DNA of 45,582 nucleotides from a virus, in the IMG/VR virus record IMGVR_UViG_3300031364_000006, positions 1 to 45,582 of that record. The stretch is one strand, 5' to 3'. The position numbers and the translations under genes are program-made. Below the pieces are notes generated by a model, which ran no database searches, had not been told where the DNA came from, and was given only the letters and a program-made list of their open reading frames with translations. Positions 1 through 7,810 of this stretch are shown one piece after another. Every line of letters begins with the position of its first letter. The stretch's first letter is position 1.

Positions 1-127
1 AACAATAGTTTTGCGGTTGGAAAGAATGTCGGATTTGATATTGCTGGTAGTCAGAGCGTCAGCAGATGCTTCGGAAGTAGATTCATTCACAAGGCAAGCC
101 AGCCCTGTAAGAGTATATCCCTGTGCG
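1..127. repeat. Terminal direct repeat, left copy (circular contig overlap)
   Basis: These 127 bases are identical to 45456-45582. An exact overlap of this size at the two ends of a contig is what an assembler leaves when it walks round a circular or circularly permuted molecule. The capsid reading frame continues perfectly through the join, so the repeat is an assembly overlap and not a biological terminal repeat within a gene. The unit genome is 45,455 bp. Confidence 0.95.
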
Positions 128-465
128 CATTCCTGAATTGCAAGGGACAATTCTGCTTCTGCTTTTGGAAATCCGACAGCTGCGGCCTGAACACCGAAAA
201 TTTTACGGGAGCGCATGAAGTTATTGTTCAATGTGATCTGTACCAACGTATCCGCAACGTTTGCGTCAGAAAAATCACGGCCAGGAGTACCCGGAGTGAT
301 AGAACTGATACCAGGTTTATGGACATAAAGGCCACCGGCAGGTCCAGTCTGATATTTGTCTGTGAACGTCACGTTCGGCTGAAAAACATTCGAGTAAAAT
401 AGATTTGGCTCAAGGATAGATGCGTATTTTTCATCAACATATACGGAATTATAAAGAACTGACAT
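1..465 (-). CDS. Major capsid protein, N-terminal part (continues at the right end)
   Basis: This is the first 155 codons of a 297-residue protein whose remaining part lies at 45027-45455. It starts at the ATG at 465 (MSVLYNSVYVDEKYASILEP...) with a short spacer to the scaffold gene. Its position directly after a GP20-type scaffold and before the head-tail connectors, its length and its Ala/Thr-rich beta character fit a phage major capsid protein, probably of the P22-coat-like group seen in Firmicutes phages. The subfamily is an inference. The break is only the arbitrary cut of a circular genome. Confidence 0.85.
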   Translation of the reverse strand, partial: MSVLYNSVYVDEKYASILEPNLFYSNVFQPNVTFTDKYQTGPAGGLYVHKPGISSITPGTPGRDFSDANVADTLVQITLNNNFMRSRKIFGVQAAAVGFPKAEAELSLAIQECAQGYTLTGLACLVNESTSEASADALTTSNIKSDILSNRKTIV

Positions 466-480
466 GTAATTACCTCATTT

Positions 481-1020
481 CTATGTTTTGGGTTTGAAGT
501 ATGGGTTTTTACCATACTTGTCATTTAAATACTGCTGATCTGCGTTTGGCGTTGGAATACCTCCTGATTGCCTAAGTCCTCCAGCTCCGGGTGCTGCAGG
601 CTGCTCAAAAGCCCATTTTTCCGTTTCTTTCAACTCTGTGATCTGTTCGTCAAGGCCAGTGATTTCGCCTTTTTCATCAGTCGCGATTTTGGACATATCC
701 AGCAATGCGGAAACAGCTTTCGGGTTTACCGCGCGTTCTTTCATCAGGCGGCTTTCAATGGTATAGCCGAGTTTCATGTTGCTAATTTCAGACTGTAGTT
801 TTTCGGACTGCGCCGCTTGGGTTTTCAACGTTTCAAGATCGATACCATCGAACTGCTTTTTTTGTTCTCCGATCTGCTTATCTACTTCGGTTTTTACCGC
901 ATCATCAAATTCAGATTTCAGCTGATAATCCGCCAGTGATGTGCCGTGCAAAGCCATGATTTTGTCAAGCTGTTCATCAGTAACGCCGATATCTTTCAAC
1001 GCTCTACGGGTAAATGCCAT
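481..1020 (-). CDS. Scaffold protein, phage GP20 family
   Basis: This 179-residue, highly charged, largely helical protein would guide coat assembly inside the prohead and then be lost. Residues about 30-130 are Lys/Glu/Gln-rich and predicted to form a coiled coil (KTEVDKQIGEQKKQFDGID...), followed by a Gly/Pro-rich linker and a short basic C-terminus (KYGKNPYFKPKT), the layout of GP20 minor structural or scaffold proteins. A clear GAGGGAG ribosome binding site precedes the ATG. It lies immediately upstream of the capsid gene, the usual place for a scaffold, and downstream of a strong terminator. Confidence 0.85.
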   Translation of the reverse strand: MAFTRRALKDIGVTDEQLDKIMALHGTSLADYQLKSEFDDAVKTEVDKQIGEQKKQFDGIDLETLKTQAAQSEKLQSEISNMKLGYTIESRLMKERAVNPKAVSALLDMSKIATDEKGEITGLDEQITELKETEKWAFEQPAAPGAGGLRQSGGIPTPNADQQYLNDKYGKNPYFKPKT

Positions 1021-1120
1021 ATTATTACTCCCTCTTTAACGTCCTGTGAGTGGACGAATTTAGGCAGTTTAACGACTTAACTTATGGGTCGAATAATGCT
1101 TTAACGCCTGCATTTAGGCG

Positions 1121-1162
1121 AAAAAAATGAGCCCCACTAATCGATTAAGATTAATGGGGCTC
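1121..1162 (-). terminator. Intrinsic terminator upstream of the scaffold-capsid genes
   Basis: Read on the minus strand, GAGCCCCA pairs with TGGGGCTC (1155-1162 with 1129-1136). The stem extends through five more pairs to a six-base loop and is followed directly by seven T residues. It should stop leftward transcription just before the scaffold gene, which implies read-through, antitermination or a separate promoter for scaffold and capsid. No consensus promoter is visible in 1021-1120. Confidence 0.8.
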
Positions 1163-1174
1163 AAAGGCTCTCTT

Positions 1175-1459
1175 TTATTCAACTATTATTTTAGTGCCAA
1201 AAAAATGTGGTGCTCCATCTCCAAATTCAAAGTTTAATCCAAGCGTTTCGCAAAGTAATTGATATGCTTCTGTTGACATTTTAATTTCATCGGTATGTAT
1301 TCCCAACGAATGCATTTTAAGAATTAATTTTTTTACTTCTTCCTCATATTCATGTGGTTCAAAAGATTTATTAATTTCCCCACATCGAGGACATTTTATT
1401 TCATATGTTCCTTCAATTTTTCCAAGCAATTTGTTGCATTTCTTACATCGGGCATCCAT
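1175..1459 (-). CDS. Com-like zinc-ribbon protein with unknown C-terminal half
   Basis: The 94-residue protein begins MDARCKKCNKLLGKIEGTYEIKCPRCGEIN, four cysteines in two CxxC pairs 18 residues apart, resembling the Mu Com family of small zinc proteins that act as translational regulators. Residues 35-94 are an unrecognised helical extension ending in a hydrophobic strand. The gene has a GGAGGT ribosome binding site and is bracketed by a terminator hairpin on each side. No mom-like DNA modification gene is visible, so a Com-like regulatory role is only inferred from the motif. Confidence 0.55.
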   Translation of the reverse strand: MDARCKKCNKLLGKIEGTYEIKCPRCGEINKSFEPHEYEEEVKKLILKMHSLGIHTDEIKMSTEAYQLLCETLGLNFEFGDGAPHFFGTKIIVE

Positions 1460-1473
1460 GTGTCTCTACCTCC

Positions 1474-1498
1474 ATAAAAATACCGCCCTGTTAGGCGG
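1474..1498 (-). terminator. Hairpin-plus-T-tract between two small late genes
   Basis: On the minus strand CCGCC-TAACAG-GGCGG is followed by TATTTTTA and then by the ribosome binding site of the zinc-ribbon gene. It overlaps the stop codon of the 45-residue gene upstream. The stem is only five pairs, so partial termination or an mRNA 3' end stabiliser are both possible. Confidence 0.45.
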
Positions 1499-1628
1499 CT
1501 ATAATAACATCATCGATTGCAAAGCATTTTCCGAACCACATGCGCCATACGCAAAAATGCTTTCCGCGTTCATCGGAATAATGCGTCCGGTAAAGGAATG
1601 GGAACAACTGTTTAAGATACCATTTCAT
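1491..1628 (-). CDS. Small Trp/aromatic-rich protein, 45 residues
   Basis: The reading frame encodes MKWYLKQLFPFLYRTHYSDE and ends WRMWFGKCFAIDDVIIAA. It has an excellent AGGAGG ribosome binding site eight bases before the ATG at 1628 and sits snugly between neighbouring late genes, which supports it as real despite its length. It has four Trp and no obvious membrane segment or catalytic motif. Function unknown. Confidence 0.6.
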   Translation of the reverse strand: MKWYLKQLFPFLYRTHYSDERGKHFCVWRMWFGKCFAIDDVIIAA

Positions 1629-1642
1629 CGTGTGTCCTCCTG

Positions 1643-1903
1643 TTAATAATATTCTTCATCGTCGTCTGGTTCTGCCGGGTCGATGTTGTCTGTAGAATTG
1701 TATTTTGTAACAATTTCAATCGCGTCTTGACTGATTTTAGATTCTGCTGCTATAACTTTATCCGAAAATGCAAGCAATTCGGTTTTTGCTGCATCATCAA
1801 TGGTTGTATCAGCTTTAATATCAGCGACCATTTGCTGCGTACAATTCATACGATAATTATTTCCCGCTATATTTGTGATGCCATTCAAGATTTTAACATT
1901 CAA
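1643..1903 (-). CDS. Small acidic phage protein, unknown function
   Basis: The frame is open further upstream, but that part overlaps the 46-residue basic gene. A GGGGG ribosome binding site eight bases before a TTG at 1903 gives an 86-residue protein (MNVKILNGITNIAGNNYRMNC...). The middle is helical and the C-terminus is strongly acidic (DPAEPDDDEEYY). It lies in the block of small genes between minor capsid protein and scaffold. No known family recognised. The start choice is an inference from the ribosome binding site. Confidence 0.6.
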   Translation of the reverse strand: MNVKILNGITNIAGNNYRMNCTQQMVADIKADTTIDDAAKTELLAFSDKVIAAESKISQDAIEIVTKYNSTDNIDPAEPDDDEEYY

Positions 1904-1904
1904 T

Positions 1905-2045
1905 TCATTTTCCCCCTTTCCCTTTGTATCCATTGGCATATGCCGCCCTACCTTGCTCTTCGGCTTTCTTTTTAGCATCCTTGCCTTTGAATATCTTACC
2001 GCTGGTCCCCCATTGATATCCGCCTTTAACTTTACGCACCGGCAT
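1905..2045 (-). CDS. Small basic conserved phage protein, 46 residues
   Basis: The protein reads MPVRKVKGGYQWGTSGKIF and then a Lys/Ala-rich helix ending YANGYKGKGGK. Very similar small basic proteins with the KVKGGYQWG motif occur next to head genes in many phages (from memory of the families). A GAGGCGG ribosome binding site precedes the ATG at 2045, the start overlaps the upstream gene by 14 bases, and its TGA lies two bases before the TTG start of the next gene. Charge suggests nucleic acid or capsid binding; function unproven. Confidence 0.7.
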   Translation of the reverse strand: MPVRKVKGGYQWGTSGKIFKGKDAKKKAEEQGRAAYANGYKGKGGK

Positions 2046-2304
2046 CGTCATTCACCGCCTCAAATGCATTTTTAAAATTTGGGGGGCTATATGCATAAAT
2101 TTTATTGCTTTTTGCTTTAACAATATAATATCCTATTGGAACTTCTATTTCGCCTATATCTGCTTTCAATGTAATAAAAATTGGATCTCCACCATATTCT
2201 GAAATCTTTATTTTGTTGCCGCAGAATTCACAAACGTCATTATAGTTTTTCTCATTATAGCGCATTGCGTCTACTACTATAGGATGGCTATTCTGATATT
2301 TCAT
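2032..2304 (-). CDS. PGDYG-like small protein, paralogue 3 of 3
   Basis: This 90-residue protein is the most diverged of three tandem paralogues (2032-2880). It keeps the N-terminal pattern MKYxxxPxxVDAMRYN and the C-terminal AFEAVND, but its central GDY motif is altered to GYY. The three copies probably arose by tandem duplication. Related one-domain proteins with a central GDYIV motif are common in phages and are of unknown function. Confidence 0.65.
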   Translation of the reverse strand: MKYQNSHPIVVDAMRYNEKNYNDVCEFCGNKIKISEYGGDPIFITLKADIGEIEVPIGYYIVKAKSNKIYAYSPPNFKNAFEAVNDDAGA

Positions 2305-2572
2305 TATCGTTCACCGCCTCATAAAACTTTTCAAATGTATCATGTTCACGGCATCCAAATTCTCCATATTCATTACGAATAATATAATCTCCTTGTATTC
2401 CGCACAAGTTATGTTCATGTATACTGTCGATTTCAATTAAAAATCCTTCTGGTTGGCCTATATACCGTTTTGTTGTTATAATTTTTGCTTTAGTAAACTC
2501 TTGCACTTCAGAACAATTGTTTCCAGTCCATTGAATAGCATCCACAAGAATTGGCTTTCTACGATATTTCAT
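2288..2572 (-). CDS. PGDYG-like small protein, paralogue 2 of 3
   Basis: The 94-residue protein begins MKYRRKPILVDAIQWTGNN and has the family core QGDYIIRNEYGEFGCREHDTFEKFYEAVND. It overlaps the downstream paralogue by 17 bases and the upstream one by four, so the three are translated as a coupled unit. No catalytic residue set is apparent. Function unknown. Confidence 0.7.
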   Translation of the reverse strand: MKYRRKPILVDAIQWTGNNCSEVQEFTKAKIITTKRYIGQPEGFLIEIDSIHEHNLCGIQGDYIIRNEYGEFGCREHDTFEKFYEAVNDNEISE

Positions 2573-2880
2573 TTCCCCAAGACCTCATATTTTTCCACAA
2601 ATGTATCATGATCGCAACAAGTATATTCTCCGCTTTCACCACGGACAATATAATCGCCTTTATTCGCTATAGCGGTACCTCCTATTGTGTCAATAGCGAT
2701 TTGTTTTTCTTTTGCGATAGCCTCAGTGGTAATCCATCCATCTTCATCCGTAGTGGTAGATATTTCAGGTTCATTATACACAATGCTAAATTTAACCTTT
2801 ATAAATCGTGTAATTTCTGTTTCATTGTTTCCATTCCATTGGATAGCTTCTAATACAACCGGTTTTTTACGGCACTTCAT
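2569..2880 (-). CDS. PGDYG-like small protein, paralogue 1 of 3
   Basis: The start is placed at the ATG at 2880 (MKCRKKPVVLEAIQWNGNN) because it aligns with the starts of the two downstream paralogues; an in-frame GTG lies four codons upstream. The protein has 103 residues with the core KGDYIVRGESGEYTCCDHDTFVEKYE. It contains an extra insertion of about 25 residues in the middle relative to its paralogues. Confidence 0.7.
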   Translation of the reverse strand: MKCRKKPVVLEAIQWNGNNETEITRFIKVKFSIVYNEPEISTTTDEDGWITTEAIAKEKQIAIDTIGGTAIANKGDYIVRGESGEYTCCDHDTFVEKYEVLGK

Positions 2881-2900
2881 GTTCTGTCTCACTTTCTGTT

Positions 2901-3305
2901 TTAATTTAGCCGCTCAATCGTCTGACCCTTATCGTTCATTAAATAGGCTTTTTGATTTGTGACAAGTTGTACTGCATCATATTCTTTGCAGTTTTCAAGA
3001 TATAATAGAATTGATGAAGCGGGCATATCCATTTTGTTTTCGTCGAGAAGATTTTCAGAGTGGAGATTTATTCCCTCTTCTGGAATGTATGTTGCGACGC
3101 AAAATGCCTTGTTAGACTTCACGATATTTTCCGGAAGTTTATCCCCATTTAAATATTCAGCCTGGTCGTTATAACCCCGGCTGCAAATATGCAGCTCTGG
3201 ATCATATTTTTCAGCCAGTCCGTCAATATCAATATCTTTATGTGCTGCTTGCCTCACGTTGTCTATGAATTCCCATGATCCATTAGTTTCATACTTCAAA
3301 ATCAT
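2901..3305 (-). CDS. Late-region protein of unknown function, 134 residues
   Basis: An acidic, soluble protein (MILKYETNGSWEFIDNVRQAAHKDIDIDG...) with two scattered cysteines and no signal or membrane segment. It has an AAAGG ribosome binding site and is co-directional with the head genes. I do not recognise the family. Its position between capsid-associated genes and small accessory genes gives no firm clue to its job. Confidence 0.65.
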   Translation of the reverse strand: MILKYETNGSWEFIDNVRQAAHKDIDIDGLAEKYDPELHICSRGYNDQAEYLNGDKLPENIVKSNKAFCVATYIPEEGINLHSENLLDENKMDMPASSILLYLENCKEYDAVQLVTNQKAYLMNDKGQTIERLN

Positions 3306-3357
3306 AATTATCTACCTTTCTTTACCTTCTATCTACCTGCTTAATGCAGATAAACGA

Positions 3358-3492
3358 CTATTTTTTCTTTTTGGCTTTACGCTGCACGCTATAAGCAATA
3401 GCCACGGCCTGTTTCGGGTCTTTGCCTGTTTTGATTTCAGTGGAAATGTTCTTTTGCAATGATTTCTTTGACTTGCCTTTCGATAATGGCAT
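3358..3492 (-). CDS. Small basic phage protein, DUF6496-like, 44 residues
   Basis: The protein reads [18 protein letters not shown], then [18 protein letters not shown] and a Lys-rich tail. The pattern KGKSKKxxxKNISxEIxxGKxxKQAVAIA is a recognisable short motif found in many phage and bacterial mini-proteins. A GTGAGGT ribosome binding site precedes the ATG at 3492. The basic charge suggests nucleic acid binding. Function unknown. Confidence 0.7.
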   Translation of the reverse strand: MPLSKGKSKKSLQKNISTEIKTGKDPKQAVAIAYSVQRKAKKKK

Positions 3493-3529
3493 ACTATTTA
3501 CCTCACTTTCTATTCAGTCGGTTTATATA

Positions 3530-3748
3530 TCATTTTGATTTCCCAATCCTATATACACTATGAATATATCCTATTCCAAATAAAACAACGAAAGCCATGA
3601 AAGCTAATTCATACTTCCAAAATGTTAGGAAAAATCTGATTTGTGTCAAATCAGGATATTTGAACATGAGATAAAAAATATACGCCATAATTGGGGCAGC
3701 TCCGGTAAGCCCAACAACAATTAAAAGTGAGTCAATTTTGCTTTTCAT
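3530..3748 (-). CDS. Two-span membrane protein in the head gene block
   Basis: The start is the ATG at 3748, which overlaps the minor capsid stop codon as ATGA and has a GAGGGAGAGGAT ribosome binding site. The longer open frame is overlap with that gene. The 72-residue protein has two hydrophobic segments (about residues 8-26 and 44-62) separated by a short polar stretch, and a basic C-terminus. A membrane protein here is probably an accessory (moron-type) function such as host membrane modification; this is inference. Confidence 0.6.
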   Translation of the reverse strand: MKSKIDSLLIVVGLTGAAPIMAYIFYLMFKYPDLTQIRFFLTFWKYELAFMAFVVLFGIGYIHSVYRIGKSK

Positions 3749-4842
3749 TTTTTTGCTATCCTCTCCCTCTGATATTGGCGCGTCAGTCCAGTTTCTTTCA
3801 AAAATGTTCGCTGTTTCTTTTGCCATTCAGTCACTTTTGACTTTGCCGTAGAAGAATCAACTCCACCGGCTTCAAGTGTTGATTCTCGTTTCTTCCAGCT
3901 TCGTATCATTCTCTCATTATATCTCTGCGTTTGCTCGTTCTGATATGTTGTTTCATCGTATTTTTCTTTTGGCAGTTTGTCAGACACACCCTCCACATAA
4001 GGATAAAAGCTGTGGCGACAGTTTGCCCCGCATAGTCCAGTAACATCACCATATCCAGTAGCTTCGGCAAGGTTTTCATATTTATCATTGCTGCCGTTTA
4101 GCTTATATATTTTACCCTGCCATACCGCATGTTCTGGACGCGCGTCGCTGTGGCTTGTGACTTCAACAAGATTAGTACCGAGAGCGTCAGCGTTGTTCTC
4201 ACTAATCTGTGCAGCCGCCTGATTGACGCCTGTTACTGCCGCACGTCTTACAGCGGATTCTATCGGTGTTCTTACACCACTTGCATAATCGAATGTAGCA
4301 ACACCGTCACGGGCAAAACGGTCAACACTAAGATTAATTGCTTTGTCTTGCGAAAACCCGCCTGATTGAATTAAGAGTTGACATTGATCCATATACTTAT
4401 TTAGCTGCCCGCTTGCGTCCTGCGCAATCGTACCAGTCATATTCTTTAGCGAGTTGTTTGTTTTTAGAAGATTTGCATTAAGGACTTGTGTAAATGATTC
4501 CGCCGCAGTAAGTGGGATTGCATCTTCAGGCAATAAACCTTTCTTAATCATTTCATTTTGCAGTGTTGTATCTTGCTTGCAGGTTTTTATTCCCGCATCT
4601 TTGAACATCTGCAAAACTTCTTTTTGCGATTTACCTGTTATCTTTGCGATTTGTTCTGCAATGTATTTCTGTGACATGCCGATCTGTTCCAGTTTATATG
4701 TCTGCCATTGTGCCGAAGACATCAAATAATCAGCCTTTGAAATACGCCGTGCCAAATCCCGCATGATTGATATTTCAAGTTGCGAATATATCTCTTGCAG
4801 ATTTTCGGATACTCCGGATAAATAAGAAGGTGTTAATCCCAT
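3745..4842 (-). CDS. Phage minor capsid protein 2 (SPP1 gp7-like)
   Basis: A 365-residue protein of the minor capsid type that follows the portal gene and is thought to sit inside the head at the portal vertex. The diagnostic C-terminal part is visible: VTSHSDARPEHAVWQGKIY at about 226-244 and the GLCGANCRHSFYPY segment at about 267-280, with two Cys and a His. The N-terminal third is a long helical region. It follows the 106-residue gene without a gap and overlaps the membrane gene by four bases. Length and order match Phage_min_cap2 proteins. Confidence 0.85.
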   Translation of the reverse strand: MGLTPSYLSGVSENLQEIYSQLEISIMRDLARRISKADYLMSSAQWQTYKLEQIGMSQKYIAEQIAKITGKSQKEVLQMFKDAGIKTCKQDTTLQNEMIKKGLLPEDAIPLTAAESFTQVLNANLLKTNNSLKNMTGTIAQDASGQLNKYMDQCQLLIQSGGFSQDKAINLSVDRFARDGVATFDYASGVRTPIESAVRRAAVTGVNQAAAQISENNADALGTNLVEVTSHSDARPEHAVWQGKIYKLNGSNDKYENLAEATGYGDVTGLCGANCRHSFYPYVEGVSDKLPKEKYDETTYQNEQTQRYNERMIRSWKKRESTLEAGGVDSSTAKSKVTEWQKKQRTFLKETGLTRQYQRERIAKK

Positions 4843-5163
4843 TTAATCACCGCCGAATAAAGTCTTTATTCCTTCCAAGTCTGTATTAATCCATTTATGC
4901 GCCGCCGCTTTTACATATGCAATAAATTTATATTTTATTCCACCTATTTTATCAAGGTGAATTTCTTTAATACCTCTACTATACATTTTGCCGTCCGCAT
5001 AAATTCCGCAATTCCCATTTTTTCTTAATACAATAATTGCATCGATTTCTCCATCTTTTTCAGTTACGATCGTTTGTGTGTTGTTTAAAAAATTTACAGC
5101 ATAAGAATTTCCAGATTCAAGATAATTGTCAATAGCATTGTTTGTGCTTTCGTCCATTTCCAT
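4843..5163 (-). CDS. Small protein between portal and minor capsid genes
   Basis: The ATG at 5163 is preferred over the TTG just before it, with GGGGTGTG as ribosome binding site overlapping the portal stop. The 106-residue protein (MEMDESTNNAIDNYLESG...) has an alpha/beta core with a GNCGIYADGKMYSRGIKEIHLDK segment and no membrane span. I do not recognise the family. Its position between two portal-vertex genes suggests, weakly, a head role. Confidence 0.6.
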   Translation of the reverse strand: MEMDESTNNAIDNYLESGNSYAVNFLNNTQTIVTEKDGEIDAIIVLRKNGNCGIYADGKMYSRGIKEIHLDKIGGIKYKFIAYVKAAAHKWINTDLEGIKTLFGGD

Positions 5164-5166
5164 CAA

Positions 5167-6564
5167 TCACACCCCAAATCCGGTTTCAATTGTAGGCTGG
5201 CTATTCGCGTATTGCTCGATATCATTGGCTTCATCTTCGGTATAATTTTCATATGTTTGCAGATATTTCGCAAGAGGATATTTGCCTTGCGTTACCAAAG
5301 ACAACATTCTTGTGCGCTCGCTGTCTTTGTCCTCCACAATGGAATCATCAAAATCAACTTTGATTTCAAGGCTTTTAGGATCAATGCCAGACATTTTAGC
5401 AAGCACTTTTGTCATTCCGATTAAGGCAGATTCAAGTACAATTTCATTCTTTTTGACAACCTGGTACATATCGGACTTTTCAGAGATAACCTGTGTTGCC
5501 GTCTGAGGCTGCCCTTGCTCAAATTTATATCGGTCTGCACCTAACCCGCATTTGTCGCCGAGCAAAGAAAGGAACCGCTGCAATCCCGCTTCATGTGGTT
5601 CAGAACGCAATTCCATATTGATTTCATGTATAGGCTCTTTTTTGCTTTTTTCATCGTCTGGCATAGAATAAAAAGTTACATCATTTGGATCAAAAATCGG
5701 AGTATAATTGCCTTCTGGTGTTATTTTTTGGTTAAGTATATCTGTGCTTACAAAAATGCGTTTTTTGCCTAACACGAATTCGTTGACATAACTATCATAA
5801 GCTACATCAACCGCTTTCAACTCATCAATCGCGTTTGCGAACACTGAGATTCCCATCGGGCAATCATAGTCAACATTGTTCACAATATTCGGCATGATGA
5901 TTTGGAAACGCGGCAGCGTCGATCCTGTTTCTACAATAGAGTCTATTGTTTTCCCGTTAACTTCATATTGTCCGTTTTCATCAGTCGGTTTTTCGTTCCC
6001 GTCCTTTTGTGAAACAAATTTGTTTTCTACGCGATAAAATCCTTTTTCATCTAATCTGTGAATGTTGATATAATAATATTTTGTTCCTTCAATCATTCTA
6101 AGTGATGCAAATGCACATTCTGTAATATCTCCATTATCATCGGATATGGGATAGATCATTGGGGCGCGTACAAAGTCAATGATTGGGCTCCCGCCCACAT
6201 CCGGATATTCAACAAAAGCGCCGGTTCCCAGTGCAAATGTGATTTCCACAAGCTGATTCGCGCGAACACGAAAATTATTGCGCTGGAAAATATTTTTTAA
6301 TATTTCATCGAACATATCATTTCCAGTGCTAATGTCTACTTTTTCGTTCATCAGTAGGTTGGCATGATCTTCGCAGACTTTTTTTGCCATGCCGAGCGCA
6401 TACATTTTCCGATTAACAAAAGTTGTGCCATTGTATTGCTTATAAGAATGGAAGTCGGAGAAATATCCTTTATACCAATCATTCCAGTCTTGAATATAGC
6501 TATAAAAACTCTCGGCTACAGTATTATAGCCTTTGTTTTTAAGATATTGCCTTATTGTATCCAT
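5167..6564 (-). CDS. Portal protein, SPP1 gp6-like
   Basis: This 465-residue protein would form the dodecameric portal ring through which DNA enters and leaves the head. Family-like features include the N-terminal NRKMYALGMAKKVCEDHANLLMNE helix region (about 50-75), the ALGTGAFVEY segment (about 111-120) and the C-terminal KIxVxFDDSIVEDKDSERTR stretch. It starts just two bases from the stop of the large terminase and is followed by the minor capsid genes, the normal packaging order. Confidence 0.9.
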   Translation of the reverse strand: MDTIRQYLKNKGYNTVAESFYSYIQDWNDWYKGYFSDFHSYKQYNGTTFVNRKMYALGMAKKVCEDHANLLMNEKVDISTGNDMFDEILKNIFQRNNFRVRANQLVEITFALGTGAFVEYPDVGGSPIIDFVRAPMIYPISDDNGDITECAFASLRMIEGTKYYYINIHRLDEKGFYRVENKFVSQKDGNEKPTDENGQYEVNGKTIDSIVETGSTLPRFQIIMPNIVNNVDYDCPMGISVFANAIDELKAVDVAYDSYVNEFVLGKKRIFVSTDILNQKITPEGNYTPIFDPNDVTFYSMPDDEKSKKEPIHEINMELRSEPHEAGLQRFLSLLGDKCGLGADRYKFEQGQPQTATQVISEKSDMYQVVKKNEIVLESALIGMTKVLAKMSGIDPKSLEIKVDFDDSIVEDKDSERTRMLSLVTQGKYPLAKYLQTYENYTEDEANDIEQYANSQPTIETGFGV

Positions 6565-6565
6565 T

Positions 6566-7810
6566 TCACACCGCCTTTCTCAATCCTACCGTAATTAAAT
6601 CTTTGCCATATTTTTCAATCGCATATTCTGTCGCGTCAAGAACATCAACATTAAATGTACCATTATCAAGGCGCACATCTTCCATTGCCTTAGAATCCCA
6701 CACAGCGGATTGCAATGAATTGATTGTCTCTTTGCAGCTACGCATGATCTTAAAGCGCCCTTGCGCCATCAGCGAACACGTGAGCCGTATTCTGTTGTTG
6801 ATATCACCTTTTAAAGCGTTCCTGATTTCAATCGGAATTCTTTCGCGGATGCTTGCGACTTTAAGCCCTTGGATCAATGTCTGCTCCGCGCTGTCTGCGT
6901 AACATTCAACCACTTTGTATTTTTCTCTGCATTTACGAGCAAAGTCTATATAATCATGGTAAATATCTTCCGGGCTTTTTATTCCATCCTTGAAATGTTC
7001 ATCGAGGATTACAACTTCCTGCAAGCCTTTCGTAAATCCAACACAAATAAAAGCGTCGCCAGAACGATTCCCGCCCCAGTCAACGCCTATATTGGCAAAC
7101 CATATATTTTCAGGTGCTTTGTCGATTATGTAATCTGCCGGATGGTCTGCAAACAATCGGTATATAGCTCCCTCGGCTGCTTTCCACTGGCCTAAAATAA
7201 ACCGATCATAATAAACTGTGCCGCGATATTCATTCTTTAGATTCTCAACAAATCCCGGGTCATTGAAGGGATTATCGTCAAGGATAAACTGCATTGAATA
7301 AATGTCGGCATCCGAATCTAAAAACTTTTTGAACCAATGATTAGGATTGTCAGGATTGCTTGTACCGTCAAAGTAGCTTGTAGGTTTATCCAAACGGCTC
7401 TTGAGCATCGTGAATACGTCTTCATTCCACGTCGCTATTTCATCTCCATAGCAATATGACAGGCCGGAGCCTTGCAGCTTCGATACCTGGTTGACTTTGT
7501 CAGCGCCCAGGGCATAACATTCTTTGCCAAACAGGCGTATTTTGTTATTGCTCCCGATTGTGCCGACAAGCGCCGGGGTCCATATCTTCCGTAACGGATC
7601 TAATATATTGCGTTCAAGAGTACCCTTCGTGTTGCCAAGCAAAAGAATAAGCCCCTCGTTTGATGCGTTGCGAATGCGATAGGGGAGCTTGAAATAATCA
7701 AGATATGTTTTCCCAGAACGGGTCGCCCCATAACTTACATTCCACCTATGCGGTGTCTCAACCGATTCGTTCCATATTTGCTTTTGTTTTTTGCTGAAAT
7801 CAAGTTCCAT
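6566..7810 (-). CDS. terL: Terminase large subunit (PBSX-type ATPase-nuclease)
   Basis: The packaging motor subunit, 414 residues. The Walker A motif GATRSGKT is at residues 28-35, the Walker B-like acidic pair is in YCYGDEIATW (about 119-128), and the RNase H-like nuclease begins at VDWGGNRSGDAF (about 248-259), with further acidic residues at ECYADSAEQ and near the C-terminus (VDVLDATEYA). Length and motifs match PBSX-type large terminases. It overlaps a small membrane gene by 11 bases, an unusual arrangement between the two terminase genes. Confidence 0.93.
   Translation of the reverse strand: MELDFSKKQKQIWNESVETPHRWNVSYGATRSGKTYLDYFKLPYRIRNASNEGLILLLGNTKGTLERNILDPLRKIWTPALVGTIGSNNKIRLFGKECYALGADKVNQVSKLQGSGLSYCYGDEIATWNEDVFTMLKSRLDKPTSYFDGTSNPDNPNHWFKKFLDSDADIYSMQFILDDNPFNDPGFVENLKNEYRGTVYYDRFILGQWKAAEGAIYRLFADHPADYIIDKAPENIWFANIGVDWGGNRSGDAFICVGFTKGLQEVVILDEHFKDGIKSPEDIYHDYIDFARKCREKYKVVECYADSAEQTLIQGLKVASIRERIPIEIRNALKGDINNRIRLTCSLMAQGRFKIMRSCKETINSLQSAVWDSKAMEDVRLDNGTFNVDVLDATEYAIEKYGKDLITVGLRKAV

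Noticed and set aside
1021-1120. Promoter for scaffold and capsid downstream of the terminator
   Set aside because: No -35/-10 pair close to consensus could be found; a phage-specific promoter cannot be excluded.
3745-3826. N-terminal extension of the small membrane protein at 3530
   Set aside because: It overlaps the minor capsid gene; a better start with ribosome binding site lies at 3748.
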